Part shown: positions 27,197-35,701 of the stretch, piece by piece
Layout: each line of letters begins with the position of its first letter
Numbering within the stretch: position 1 is the stretch's first letter
Origin: an uncultured Litoreibacter sp.
Lineage (GTDB): Bacteria > Pseudomonadota > Alphaproteobacteria > Rhodobacterales > Rhodobacteraceae
Length of the DNA stretch: 38,834 nucleotides
Direction: 5' to 3'
Assembly: GCA_938030665.1 (NCBI GenBank)
Contig: CALHHY010000006.1
Location: 1 to 38,834, forward strand
The notes under the pieces: generated by a model
What the model was told of the DNA's origin: nothing
What the model saw: the letters and a program-made list of their open reading frames with translations, nothing else
Database searches by the model: none
Made by a program: the position numbers and the translations under genes

Positions 27197-28606
27197 ATGA
27201 GTTCCCCAAAAACACTCTATGACAAGATCTGGGATGCCCATGTGGCTCATGAGGCCGAAGACGGCACGTGCCTGCTTTATATTGACCGCCACCTCGTGCA
27301 TGAGGTGACCAGCCCCCAAGCCTTCGAAGGGCTGCGCATGGCCGGCCGCCCCGTGCGTGCGCCTGATAAGACCATTGCCGTGCCGGATCACAACGTGCCC
27401 ACCACCGCCGGGCGCGACGACCCCAAGAACATGACCGAGGACAGCGCCATTCAGGTTGCTGCGCTGGACAAGAATGCCAAGGAATTCGGCATCCATTATT
27501 ACCCGGTCTCCGACGTTCGGCAGGGCATCGTGCATATCGTTGGCCCCGAACAGGGCTGGACCCTGCCCGGCATGACGGTTGTTTGCGGCGACAGCCACAC
27601 AGCAACCCATGGCGCGTTCGGCGCGCTGGCCCATGGCATCGGCACGTCGGAGGTGGAACATGTGCTTGCCACCCAGACGCTGATCCAGAAGAAATCCAAG
27701 AACATGAAGGTCGAAATCACGGGCAAGCTGCGCCCTGGTGTCACGGCCAAGGACATCACCCTGTCGGTGATCGGCGAGACCGGGACTGCGGGCGGCACGG
27801 GCTACGTGATCGAATATTGTGGCGAGGCCATCCGCGACCTGTCGATGGAAGGCCGCATGACGGTATGCAACATGGCCATCGAAGGCGGCGCGCGCGCGGG
27901 CCTGATCGCCCCCGACGAGAAGACCTATGACTATTGCATGGGCCGCCCGCACGCGCCGAAAGGGGCAGCCTGGGAAGCTGCGAAAGCCTATTGGGAAACG
28001 CTCTTCACCGATGAGGGCGCGCATTTCGACAAGGTGATCACGCTGAAAGGCGAGGATATCGCGCCCGTGGTGACATGGGGCACGTCGCCTGAGGATGTGC
28101 TGCCAATCACTGCTAAAGTGCCGGCCGCCTCTGATTTCGAGGGTGGCAAGGTAGAAGCCGCGCAACGATCGCTCGACTATATGGGTCTTGAGCCCGGCAC
28201 GCCCTTGTCCGAGATCGAGATCGACACGGTCTTCATCGGCTCCTGCACCAATGGCCGGATCGAGGATCTGCGCGCTGCCGCTGCGATCCTCAAAGGCAAG
28301 AAGGTCAAGGACGGGATGCGCGCCATGGTTGTGCCTGGCTCCGGCCTCGTGCGCGCGCAGGCTGAGGAAGAGGGCTTGGCCGACATCTTCAAGGAAGCCG
28401 GTTTCGAATGGCGCCTTGCGGGCTGTTCGATGTGCCTTGCGATGAATCCCGACCAACTGGCCGAGGGGGAGCGCTGCGCATCCACCTCCAACCGCAACTT
28501 CGAGGGGCGCCAAGGCTACAAGGGCCGCACCCACCTTGTCAGCCCCGGCATGGCGGCTGCGGCTGCGGTCACCGGCAAACTCACTGACGTGCGGGAGATG
28601 ATGTAA
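27197..28606 (+). CDS. leuC: 3-isopropylmalate dehydratase large subunit
   Basis: 469 aa aconitase-family enzyme; with LeuD isomerises 2- to 3-isopropylmalate in leucine synthesis. Substrate and cluster motifs are [17 protein letters not shown] and [15 protein letters not shown] (cluster Cys near residue 350). [10 protein letters not shown] holds the other two cluster cysteines at about 410 and 413. The start ATG 27197 follows AGGAGAG. The stop and the leuD start share a base (TAATG). Confidence 0.98.
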   Translation: MSSPKTLYDKIWDAHVAHEAEDGTCLLYIDRHLVHEVTSPQAFEGLRMAGRPVRAPDKTIAVPDHNVPTTAGRDDPKNMTEDSAIQVAALDKNAKEFGIHYYPVSDVRQGIVHIVGPEQGWTLPGMTVVCGDSHTATHGAFGALAHGIGTSEVEHVLATQTLIQKKSKNMKVEITGKLRPGVTAKDITLSVIGETGTAGGTGYVIEYCGEAIRDLSMEGRMTVCNMAIEGGARAGLIAPDEKTYDYCMGRPHAPKGAAWEAAKAYWETLFTDEGAHFDKVITLKGEDIAPVVTWGTSPEDVLPITAKVPAASDFEGGKVEAAQRSLDYMGLEPGTPLSEIEIDTVFIGSCTNGRIEDLRAAAAILKGKKVKDGMRAMVVPGSGLVRAQAEEEGLADIFKEAGFEWRLAGCSMCLAMNPDQLAEGERCASTSNRNFEGRQGYKGRTHLVSPGMAAAAAVTGKLTDVREMM

Positions 28607-29211
28607 TGGACAAGTTCACGACACTCACTGGGATCGCGGCGCCGATGGCGCTTGTGAATATCGACACCGATATGATCATCCCCAAGCAATTCCTGAAGAC
28701 GATCAAGCGGTCAGGCCTTGGCGTAAACCTTTTTGACGAAATGCGCTATGACCGCCAGGGCAACGAGATTGCGGATTTTGTGCTGAACAAGCCGCAATAC
28801 CGGGAGACCGAGATTTTGGTTGCGGGCGAGAATTTTGGCTGCGGTTCCTCGCGGGAGCATGCGCCTTGGGCCATTAAGGATTTCGGCATTCGCTGCGTCA
28901 TCGCGCCAAGTTATGCGGACATCTTCTACAATAACTGCTTCAAGAACGGCATCCTGCCGATCGTCCTGCCGCAGGAGCAGGTGGATGTGTTGATGAAGGA
29001 CGCAGAGAAGGGGTCCAATGCACGCATGACCGTTGATCTTGAGGCGCAGACGGTAACTTCTTCCGATGGTGAGGTGTTCAGCTTTGAGGTGGATAGCTTC
29101 AAGAAGCATTGCCTGATGAATGGCCTCGACGATATCGGCCTGACGATGGAGAAAGTCTCAGCTATTGATACGTTCGAGGCAAAGGCCTCGGCGGAGCGTC
29201 CTTGGATTTGA
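28606..29211 (+). CDS. leuD: 3-isopropylmalate dehydratase small subunit
   Basis: 201 aa, the swivel-domain partner of LeuC. The motif [21 protein letters not shown] is typical, preceded by the N-terminal [18 protein letters not shown]. It is translationally coupled to leuC. The transcript ends at the hairpin 37 bp downstream. Confidence 0.98.
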   Translation: MDKFTTLTGIAAPMALVNIDTDMIIPKQFLKTIKRSGLGVNLFDEMRYDRQGNEIADFVLNKPQYRETEILVAGENFGCGSSREHAPWAIKDFGIRCVIAPSYADIFYNNCFKNGILPIVLPQEQVDVLMKDAEKGSNARMTVDLEAQTVTSSDGEVFSFEVDSFKKHCLMNGLDDIGLTMEKVSAIDTFEAKASAERPWI

Positions 29212-29247
29212 GCGAACTCTGACACCCACAAACTGAAGCCATAGATC

Positions 29248-29286
29248 AAGCCAGTCACCGCTAGTCGGTGGCTGGCTTTCTTATTG
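29248..29286 (+). terminator. Rho-independent terminator of leuCD
   Basis: AAGCCAGTCACCG and CGGTGGCTGGCTT pair as a 13-bp stem with one G-T wobble, a CTAGT loop, and the tail TTTCTTATT. It is the clearest intrinsic terminator in the window. Confidence 0.9.
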
Positions 29287-29527
29287 CCGTACTGCAAGGG
29301 TGACTTTGGCGCGTTGTGCCCTGTCTCGCTCAAATTCTCGATCCAGGTCCGCCGCATTGTCGCGCTGAGCACATGATAAGCTGTCCGGCATAAATACCGG
29401 TATCACCTACATGGCCGTTATAGACAAAAATTGGGACTTTTTTGCCGTAAAGGAATTAATGAAAGATTAACCTATCCATTGTAGACGCCGCCACTTTTCC
29501 GCCGCGATTGATCGCAGATATGGGGTG
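29287..29527. other. AT-rich intergenic stretch, no gene seen
   Basis: About 240 bp between the leuCD terminator and the next gene, visibly richer in A and T than the surrounding DNA. It contains a perfect ATACCGGTAT palindrome (29394-29403) and AT-rich tracts that could hold a promoter (29455-29475). No RNA gene or conserved ORF is recognisable on either strand. Confidence 0.5.
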
Positions 29528-30592
29528 ATGTGCCGTTTACGGGACCAAATATGGAATCTGGGTGAATCCGGTGACACAAGATTACCACTAATTCTCCCAA
29601 TAAACTCCCTCAGTCTTAGCGAAGTATTGAGAGAGTATATGAATCTGGGCAAAATTGAGGCGAAAATGAGGCACCTTTCGGCAATAGCCAAAGGCACAAA
29701 ATGGGACGGAGGGCGGCTAAGTATCGTTCTCGACCAGTTTGAGGGGTTGGTAGACGTGTTTTCTCGGCTTACGGGCGCGATTATTCGTGCCGTTTTTGTC
29801 ATGGTGCTCATCATGACACCGTCACTGCTTTTGCCTGGTATCACCGCAGATTCAAAGCAGATCACCTGCCTGCTGGCCCTCGTTGCCGCTGTAATTACTG
29901 TGATCGAGTACGGCTCCAAATACCCAAGCCTCGTCGAATTCAGCAAGGCCCCGCCCTTCAACCGGATCCGCTTTATCTCGCTCTTTGCGATGCTTTTCCT
30001 CCTGTCGGTGCTGTTTCGCGGCATGTATGACCCCACCACCCTGACACAAATCGTGGGCGCAATTGGCCTGCTGGTCGGTCACGTCATCGACTTCCCTTAC
30101 AGCCCTGTCCGCCTGATCATCCTGTTGCTGCCCGATCCCGGCAATGTGCAGCATGTCCAGATGATGCGCGCTGCTGCCGGGCTCAGCTACCTCGTTTCCC
30201 TTGTCACGCTGGCCATTTTCCTGATCGCCATGCGCTTGGGCGGCTGGCCCAACAAGACCGAGGCGTTCAACTTCTGGACAAATCTGCCGACATTCGACCC
30301 GACCATGGGCGGCGACATCGTAGCGCGGCTGAACCGCGATGCGCGGGTTAACATCATGTTAGGGTTTTTTCTGCCATTCTTCATGCCGACGATTGCGCGC
30401 GCGGCATCCGGGCTGTTTGACGCCTCCATGATCGCCACGCCGCAAACCCTGGTATGGATGATCGCGATATGGGCCTTCCTGCCTGCCAGCCTGTTCATGC
30501 GCGGCATTGCGATGAACCGGATTGCCAGCATGATCGACGACAAACGCCAGCATGGCGCGCGCGCTATACAAGCTGGTTTGCTTGTGTCCTAA
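29528..30592 (+). CDS. Unknown multi-pass membrane protein
   Basis: I do not recognise this family. The reading frame gives 354 aa from ATG 29528, or shorter forms from ATG 29639 (GAGAG upstream) or 29666. A soluble N-terminus with KWDGGRLSIVLDQFEGLVDV precedes about six hydrophobic helices, including RAVFVMVLIMTPSLLLPG and LSYLVSLVTLAIFLIAMRLGG. The C-terminus is short and basic (RIASMIDDKRQHGARA). The first about 230 bp are AT-rich, like the intergenic DNA, whereas the rest has the usual high GC. It overlaps the next gene if that gene uses its first available ATG. Confidence 0.65.
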   Translation: MCRLRDQIWNLGESGDTRLPLILPINSLSLSEVLREYMNLGKIEAKMRHLSAIAKGTKWDGGRLSIVLDQFEGLVDVFSRLTGAIIRAVFVMVLIMTPSLLLPGITADSKQITCLLALVAAVITVIEYGSKYPSLVEFSKAPPFNRIRFISLFAMLFLLSVLFRGMYDPTTLTQIVGAIGLLVGHVIDFPYSPVRLIILLLPDPGNVQHVQMMRAAAGLSYLVSLVTLAIFLIAMRLGGWPNKTEAFNFWTNLPTFDPTMGGDIVARLNRDARVNIMLGFFLPFFMPTIARAASGLFDASMIATPQTLVWMIAIWAFLPASLFMRGIAMNRIASMIDDKRQHGARAIQAGLLVS

Positions 30593-31578
30593 TCCTTTGG
30601 CTCAGCGCGGGCGTCGCGCAGGCCGACACCTACCGCCTTGTCACCTATAACGCTGAGCTTACCCGACGTGGTCCGGGCGTGCTGGTCCGCGACCTGGACC
30701 GGTTCGAGGATCCAGCACTGGTCGCGACGATCCAAAGGATCGTCCGGCTGAAGCCCGACTTGCTGGCGCTGCAATCCGTTGATTATGACCACAACCGCGT
30801 GGCCCTTCGCCTGCTGCAACAGCGGCTGGAGGAGCAGGGACATGCCATGCCCCATGCTTTCGCCGGCCCCCCCAATATAGGGGTCGCGACCGGGTTCGAT
30901 CTGAACCGTGACGGCCAGATGGATATGGCGGCGGACCGGCAGGGATACGGGTTTTTCACGGGCGAGGGTGGGATTTCATTGTTGTCTCGCTACCCAATTG
31001 ACGAGCCCGGGGTGCAGGACTTCACCCGGCATTTATGGAAAGACGAACCCACCCCCGGCCTACCGGAGGGGTATTATTCAGATGCGGAGCTAGGCGTGCT
31101 GCGGCTTCACAATGTGGGCGCGTGGTCCGTTCCGTTGATCTTACCGTCTGGCCCGCTGACAGTGCTGATCACCCAGCTTAGCCCGCCGGTTTTTGACGGG
31201 CCGGAGGATCGCAACGGGTTGCGCAACGCGGCCCAGCTGCGGTCCCTCGCCAATTGGGCTGATGCGCAGACGGGGCCGTTTGCCATCATGGGAGGGCTGA
31301 ACAATGATCCGCGTGACGGCGAAGGATTGAAACCGCCCCTGATGGCGCTGCTGGGCCACCCCAAGCTGCAAGACGCCAAACCGCGCACCGAGGCGCGGAC
31401 GGGCCTCGATGCGCGGGACACCGCGGACTGGGGGCGGGATATCGGGAGCCTGCGGGTTGACTACATCCTGCCTTCAGCCGGGCTGCGGGTGGTGGGTGCC
31501 GGCGTGGATTGGCGTGGCGCTGCGACGGATGGGGACACGCCGCACAAACCCGTCTGGGTTGATATCCTCTGGCAGTGA
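30454..31578 (+). CDS. Endonuclease/exonuclease/phosphatase-family protein, possibly degenerate
   Basis: The fold is recognisable from DTYRLVTYNAELTRRGPGV, FDGPEDRNGLRN and LRVDYILPSAGL, preceded by a signal-peptide core (SWFACVLILWLSAGVAQA). It is probably an exported hydrolase. The canonical metal-binding Glu is Ser (LALQSVD), and the GDxN aspartate is Gly (IMGGLNNDP), so activity is doubtful. Only ATG 30454 and 30469 start this frame, deep inside the upstream gene and without a good ribosome site. The ATG at 30552, which would give a perfect signal peptide, is out of frame because of a (GC)5 tract. Confidence 0.7.
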   Translation: MDDRDMGLPACQPVHARHCDEPDCQHDRRQTPAWRARYTSWFACVLILWLSAGVAQADTYRLVTYNAELTRRGPGVLVRDLDRFEDPALVATIQRIVRLKPDLLALQSVDYDHNRVALRLLQQRLEEQGHAMPHAFAGPPNIGVATGFDLNRDGQMDMAADRQGYGFFTGEGGISLLSRYPIDEPGVQDFTRHLWKDEPTPGLPEGYYSDAELGVLRLHNVGAWSVPLILPSGPLTVLITQLSPPVFDGPEDRNGLRNAAQLRSLANWADAQTGPFAIMGGLNNDPRDGEGLKPPLMALLGHPKLQDAKPRTEARTGLDARDTADWGRDIGSLRVDYILPSAGLRVVGAGVDWRGAATDGDTPHKPVWVDILWQ

Positions 31579-32421
31579 AGCCGCCAGTGCCTCGTTCAGC
31601 GGTGTCGCCTCAAACGCGGGCAAAAGTGCTGTCATCCGGTGGGAGGTAATCTGATGCGGCGTATTCCATAGGTAGCGCATTTCCAGCAGATGCTTGGCCA
31701 TTGGCCAGAGAGGGCGCAGCGCGTGAATTGGCAGCCATGACATTTGCTTCACCCGCTGCGGCCGCCCGGAGACGTCGCTGATCGCCTGCGCCAGCTGCCG
31801 CCCGGTTAGCGTGAAGCCCGGTGCGCAGACCTCGGTGAAGGTATCCAGAGCGTCTAGATCTGCCGCCAATGCCGCTGCCATATCCGTGAGATCCGGCAGA
31901 TAACCCCAAGCATGCGGGACGTCAGGATTGCCGGGATAGGTGAAGACGCCTTTGCGCGATGCCTTCGTCATCACCGCGTCAAACCAGTTGCCGCTGGCTT
32001 GCGTGTCAATGAAATCGCCTGCCCGCAGGATGACGGTTTTGACGCCCGCATCCTTATAGGCCTGCTCCATCTCGATCCGGATGCGGCCCAGGGGGTTGGT
32101 TGCCCGATGCGGGGTCTGTTCGGACAGGATGGCGGGCATTTCATTCCCGTAATTGTAGACGTTGCCGGGGATCATGACCGTGGCGCCGGTCGCTTGCGCG
32201 GTCTCGATCACGGTGCGGGTCAGCTTTGGCACTTCCCGCGCCCAGGCCGGGTAAGCAGGATTCCAGGCGTTCACGATCAGGTCCGCCCCCCATGCCGCGT
32301 CCGGCAGCGTGTCGGTCCGGCGGTTGAATTCGCGCACCTGCCAGCCCGCCCAAGAGAAGGAGGTCTTGGCGTTGCGCCCAAAACGGCCATTCGCGCCGAG
32401 GATCAAGACTGTCTGTTCCAT
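31474..32421 (-). CDS. NAD(P)-dependent epimerase/dehydratase-like protein
   Basis: 315 aa of the extended short-chain dehydrogenase class. The Rossmann motif is VLILGANGRFGRNAK at the N-terminus; PGNVYNYGNEMP contains the Tyr region, and ILRAGDFID follows. The substrate is unknown. ATG 32421 has AAGGA 7 nt upstream; an earlier in-frame codon at 32460 is less likely. The last 35 codons overlap the opposing endonuclease-like gene by 105 bp. It diverges from a LysR regulator, which probably controls it. Confidence 0.9.
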   Translation of the reverse strand: MEQTVLILGANGRFGRNAKTSFSWAGWQVREFNRRTDTLPDAAWGADLIVNAWNPAYPAWAREVPKLTRTVIETAQATGATVMIPGNVYNYGNEMPAILSEQTPHRATNPLGRIRIEMEQAYKDAGVKTVILRAGDFIDTQASGNWFDAVMTKASRKGVFTYPGNPDVPHAWGYLPDLTDMAAALAADLDALDTFTEVCAPGFTLTGRQLAQAISDVSGRPQRVKQMSWLPIHALRPLWPMAKHLLEMRYLWNTPHQITSHRMTALLPAFEATPLNEALAASLPEDINPDGFVRRVPIRRSATPIHAGTHHPQPG

Positions 32422-32458
32422 GATACGTCCTTTCCGGAGTTGATGCCTCACCTTATCC

Positions 32459-32472
32459 ATTCATTAATGAAC
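32459..32472. promoter_or_regulatory. Palindromic operator copy 1 (epimerase/lysR intergenic)
   Basis: ATTCATTAATGAAC, containing the perfect 12-bp palindrome TTCATTAATGAA. It matches copy 2 in 11 of 14 positions and lies 42 bp from it, four helical turns, as expected for LysR-type regulatory and activation sites. Confidence 0.65.
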
Positions 32473-32500
32473 TGGAATTGCATAAATATGTCTATATGCT

Positions 32501-32514
32501 ATTCATCCATGAAT
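32501..32514. promoter_or_regulatory. Palindromic operator copy 2, overlapping the lysR start
   Basis: ATTCATCCATGAAT, a 5+4+5 inverted repeat that is extendable through the spacer. It overlaps the first base of the LysR ATG (32513), a position suited to autorepression. Confidence 0.65.
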
Positions 32515-33430
32515 GTTGGACGGATTGCAGAAACTCGATTGGTCGCTGGTGCAAGCGTTTCTGGCGGTGGCAGAGCAGGGGTCGCTCTCCGCCGCCGCGC
32601 GGGAAACCGGGGTTAGCCAACCGACGCTTGGCCGCCAGATCAAGGCGATTGAGGCGCAGCTTGGCGTCAGCCTTTTCACCCGGCAGGCCAAGGGGCTGAA
32701 CCTGACGGAGGCCGGGCGTGCGATCCTGCCCGCCGCTACGGCGATGGCGGAGGCCGCCACAAGGTTTGCCACAGTTGCCGCCGGTCGGGATATGTCCGTC
32801 TCCGGCACGGTGCGGGTGACGGCAAGCGTCTTTGTGGCGCATTATATCTTGCCCGGCATCATTGCCGATCTGCGCCGCCGCCACCCCGATATCGCGCTTG
32901 AGCTGACGGCGACCGATGACGCGGAAAACCTGTTGTTCCGGGAGGCTGATGTCGCGCTGCGGATGTTTCGTCCGACCCAACTAGAGGTTGTGACCCGCAA
33001 GCTGGGGGAGCTGCAATTGGGCTTCTTTGCATCTGGGGCCTACTTGGCCCGGCGCGGCAACCCCGCCTCCGTTGATGATCTGATATCGCATGACCTGCTG
33101 GGCTATGACCGGTCGGAACGGTTCATCCGCGGCGCGGCAGAACTTGGATGGAAGCTGACACGGGATGATTTTGTGTTTCGCTGCGATCAAGCCACCATCC
33201 ACCCGGAAATTATCCGCACCGGCTGCGGGATCGGGGTGATGGAAACCAAAGTGGCTGACAGCATGGGCCTTGTTCGCCTGCTGCCGGATTTCGCGCTGCC
33301 GGGGCTTGAGCTGTGGTTGACCACCCATGAGGCGCTCCGCCATACGCCGCGCATTGATGCGGTCTGGCGCCTCTTGGAGGTCGGGCTGGCCCCTTGGGTC
33401 ACTTACCCTCCTAAATCAGGCGGCCATTAA
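32513..33430 (+). CDS. LysR-family transcriptional regulator
   Basis: 305 aa. The N-terminal winged helix-turn-helix (FLAVAEQGSLSAAARETGVS followed by QPTLGRQIKAIEAQLG) spans about residues 16-50. A C-terminal periplasmic-binding-like effector domain has the usual TVRVTASVFVAHYILPGII beginning. It is transcribed divergently from the epimerase-like gene with twin palindromes between them, so that gene is its likely target. The effector is unknown. Confidence 0.95.
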   Translation: MLDGLQKLDWSLVQAFLAVAEQGSLSAAARETGVSQPTLGRQIKAIEAQLGVSLFTRQAKGLNLTEAGRAILPAATAMAEAATRFATVAAGRDMSVSGTVRVTASVFVAHYILPGIIADLRRRHPDIALELTATDDAENLLFREADVALRMFRPTQLEVVTRKLGELQLGFFASGAYLARRGNPASVDDLISHDLLGYDRSERFIRGAAELGWKLTRDDFVFRCDQATIHPEIIRTGCGIGVMETKVADSMGLVRLLPDFALPGLELWLTTHEALRHTPRIDAVWRLLEVGLAPWVTYPPKSGGH

Positions 33431-33505
33431 CGCCCGGCCCGCTTGACCCCTTGGAACGCCCACGCTACCCCGCCTGCAACAAGAGTCACCAGCGGAGCAT
33501 CTTCC

Positions 33506-34615
33506 ATGTCGAACCCTTCCCTTCTTATCCTGCCCGGCGATGGCATTGGCCCGGAAGTCATGGATCAGGTGATCCGCATCATCGACTGGTTCGGCGAGAA
33601 GCGGGACCTGAAATTTGACGTGGAAACCGACCTTGTTGGCGGTGCCGCCTATGACAAGCACGGCGTACCGCTGGCGGATGAGACGATGGCCAGGGCGCTG
33701 GAAGTTGATGCGGTGCTGCTGGGTGCCGTGGGTGGGCCCGCCTATGACGACCTTGATTTCTCGGTCAAGCCGGAGCGGGGGCTGTTGCGCCTGCGCAAGG
33801 AGATGGACCTTTTTTCCAACCTGCGCCCAGCTCAGTGTTTTGACGCGCTGGCGGATTTCTCCTCCCTGAAGAAGGATATTGTTGCGGGTCTCGACCTGAT
33901 GATCGTGCGGGAGCTGACCTCCGGCGTCTATTTCGGGGAGCCGCGCGGCATCCACAAGGAAGGCAACGAGCGGGTCGGCGTCAACACGCAGCGCTACACC
34001 GAGGCGGAGATCGCCCGCGTGGCGCGGTCGGCCTTTGAGCTGGCAAAGCGGCGCAACAACAAGGTCTGCTCCATGGAGAAGGCCAATGTTATGGAATCGG
34101 GCATCCTGTGGCGCGACGTGGTCACCGAAATCCATCAAGCAGAATACCCAGAGGTCGAGTTGAGCCATATGTATGCCGATAACGGCGCTATGCAGTTGGT
34201 CCGTGCGCCCAAACAGTTCGACGTGATCGTCACCGATAACCTGTTTGGCGATATCCTGTCCGATTGTGCGGCGATGCTGACGGGGTCATTGGGCATGTTG
34301 CCCTCCGCCTCGCTCGGCGCGCCGGCGGCCAATGGCCGGCCCAAGGCGCTCTACGAGCCCGTTCACGGCTCCGCCCCTGATATCGCGGGACAGGGCAAAG
34401 CCAACCCGTCGGCCTGTATCCTCAGCTTTGCCATGGCGCTGCGCTATTCCTTCGACCAAGGGGAAGAGGCCACGCGGCTAGAAAATGCGGTGCAATCGGT
34501 GCTGGCATCCGGCGTGCGGACGGCGGATTTGATGCAGGCGGGCGAGGCAGACCCGGTCTCGACCACTGAGATGGGCGATGCCGTGCTGGCAGCGCTGGAC
34601 GCGAGCCTCCAATAG
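33506..34615 (+). CDS. leuB: 3-isopropylmalate dehydrogenase
   Basis: 369 aa. NAD-dependent oxidative decarboxylation of 3-isopropylmalate, the step after Leu[12 protein letters not shown] is at the N-terminus; [20 protein letters not shown] holds the metal/substrate Asp residues, and [15 protein letters not shown] is the NAD-binding loop. ATG 33506 has GGAG 8 nt upstream. It is separated from leuCD by about 4.3 kb of unrelated genes. Confidence 0.98.
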   Translation: MSNPSLLILPGDGIGPEVMDQVIRIIDWFGEKRDLKFDVETDLVGGAAYDKHGVPLADETMARALEVDAVLLGAVGGPAYDDLDFSVKPERGLLRLRKEMDLFSNLRPAQCFDALADFSSLKKDIVAGLDLMIVRELTSGVYFGEPRGIHKEGNERVGVNTQRYTEAEIARVARSAFELAKRRNNKVCSMEKANVMESGILWRDVVTEIHQAEYPEVELSHMYADNGAMQLVRAPKQFDVIVTDNLFGDILSDCAAMLTGSLGMLPSASLGAPAANGRPKALYEPVHGSAPDIAGQGKANPSACILSFAMALRYSFDQGEEATRLENAVQSVLASGVRTADLMQAGEADPVSTTEMGDAVLAALDASLQ

Positions 34616-34633
34616 CCCCGAAAGGCGCAAGCC

Positions 34634-35611
34634 ATGAGTGACGCCACGAAATCAAACGCAAGGGGCGCGATCTATGCGCTGATCGCCTTCGGTATCTTCG
34701 CCACTCATGACGTTATCATCAAAGTGCTGGGGGGTGCGTATTCCCCGGTGCAGATCGTCTTCTTCTCGGTCATTTTCAGCTTTCCGCTGGCCACGCTTTA
34801 CCTGATGCGGGATTCGACCACCGGTACGCTGATCCCCAAGCACCCCTACTGGATGGCCGCGCGGACCTTGGCTGCGGTCATTACCGGGTTTTCGGCGTTC
34901 TACGCCTTCTCGGTGCTGCCGCTGGCGCAGGTCTACGCGATCATTTTTGCCTCGCCCCTGCTGATCACCGTTCTCGCAATCCCCGTGCTGGGGGAGGTCG
35001 TACGCATCCGCCGCTGGATTGCGGTACTTGTCGGCCTCGCTGGTGTGTTGATTGTGCTGAGGCCGGGGCAGACGCAGCTCGAACTTGGCCATTTGGCGGC
35101 GTTGGCCGCGGCTGTCTGCGGCGCATTTGCCTCGATCATCGTGCGCAAGATCGGCCGGGAGGAGCGGACCGTGGTCATCATGCTCTACCCGATGATGGCC
35201 AATTTCATCGTCATGGCAGTGCTGCTGCCCTTCGTCTACCAGCCCATGCCGATCGAGGATCTGGGCCGCGTCGGCATCATCGCGCTGTTTGCCTGGGTCG
35301 CGGGGCGGTTCTTGATTGCGGCCTATAACTCCGGCGAGGCGGTGATCGTCGCGCCGATGCAGTACAGCCAGATCATCTGGGCCACGGTCTATGGGTTCTT
35401 CTTTTTTGACGAGACGCCCGATACCGGCACCATGCTGGGCTCTGCCGTGATCATCGCCAGCGGGCTTTACATCGTGCTGCGTGAAAGCAAGTCGGACAAC
35501 TCGGAAACGCCGGTGCTGCGGACCCGGTCCCGGCCCGAGACGGGGACGTCATTCCGCGTCGGTTTGATGCTGCCCGCTGCACTGCGTTTCAAGCCACGTT
35601 CCAAAAAGTAG
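34634..35611 (+). CDS. DMT-superfamily (EamA) transporter
   Basis: 325 aa with ten predicted membrane helices in two EamA repeats (about residues 10-140 and 150-285) and a basic cytoplasmic tail. Such proteins export metabolites or amino acids; the substrate cannot be read from the sequence. The LAQVYAIIFASPLLITVLA segment is typical of the first repeat. It follows leuB by 18 bp, so the two are probably co-transcribed. Confidence 0.92.
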   Translation: MSDATKSNARGAIYALIAFGIFATHDVIIKVLGGAYSPVQIVFFSVIFSFPLATLYLMRDSTTGTLIPKHPYWMAARTLAAVITGFSAFYAFSVLPLAQVYAIIFASPLLITVLAIPVLGEVVRIRRWIAVLVGLAGVLIVLRPGQTQLELGHLAALAAAVCGAFASIIVRKIGREERTVVIMLYPMMANFIVMAVLLPFVYQPMPIEDLGRVGIIALFAWVAGRFLIAAYNSGEAVIVAPMQYSQIIWATVYGFFFFDETPDTGTMLGSAVIIASGLYIVLRESKSDNSETPVLRTRSRPETGTSFRVGLMLPAALRFKPRSKK

Positions 35612-35644
35612 CACGCGCCAGACGCAACACTTGCATCTGACGTA

Positions 35645-35675
35645 ATTCATGTCATGAATGATATCTGTTTATGAT
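35645..35675 (+). promoter_or_regulatory. lacI-family gene promoter with palindrome
   Basis: Perfect inverted repeat ATTCATG-T-CATGAAT (35645-35659) followed by a near-consensus -10, TATGAT (35670-35675). A TTCATG inside the palindrome is the possible -35 (18-bp spacer). The motif GACGTAATTC (35639-35648) recurs upstream of the isomerase gene. It is a likely autoregulatory or cross-regulatory region. Confidence 0.55.
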
Positions 35676-35701
35676 ACAGAAATATCAGGACCTATCGCGC
35701 A

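Noticed and set aside
26955..27605. N-terminal extension of the MscS-type protein (685 aa in total)
   Set aside because: The extra part is Arg/Cys-rich reverse strand of the leuC region. ATG 26954 has AAGGA at correct spacing and a plausible N-terminus.
26939..28534. 531-aa open frame on the minus strand opposite leuC
   Set aside because: It is the antisense shadow of a highly conserved GC-rich gene, has no recognisable domain or ribosome site, and overlaps the MscS gene start.
29467..30039. 190-aa minus-strand frame opposite the unknown membrane protein
   Set aside because: Composition is Ser/Arg-rich without helices or domains, while the plus-strand frame has clear membrane helices. Kept as rejected, though this is the least certain shadow.
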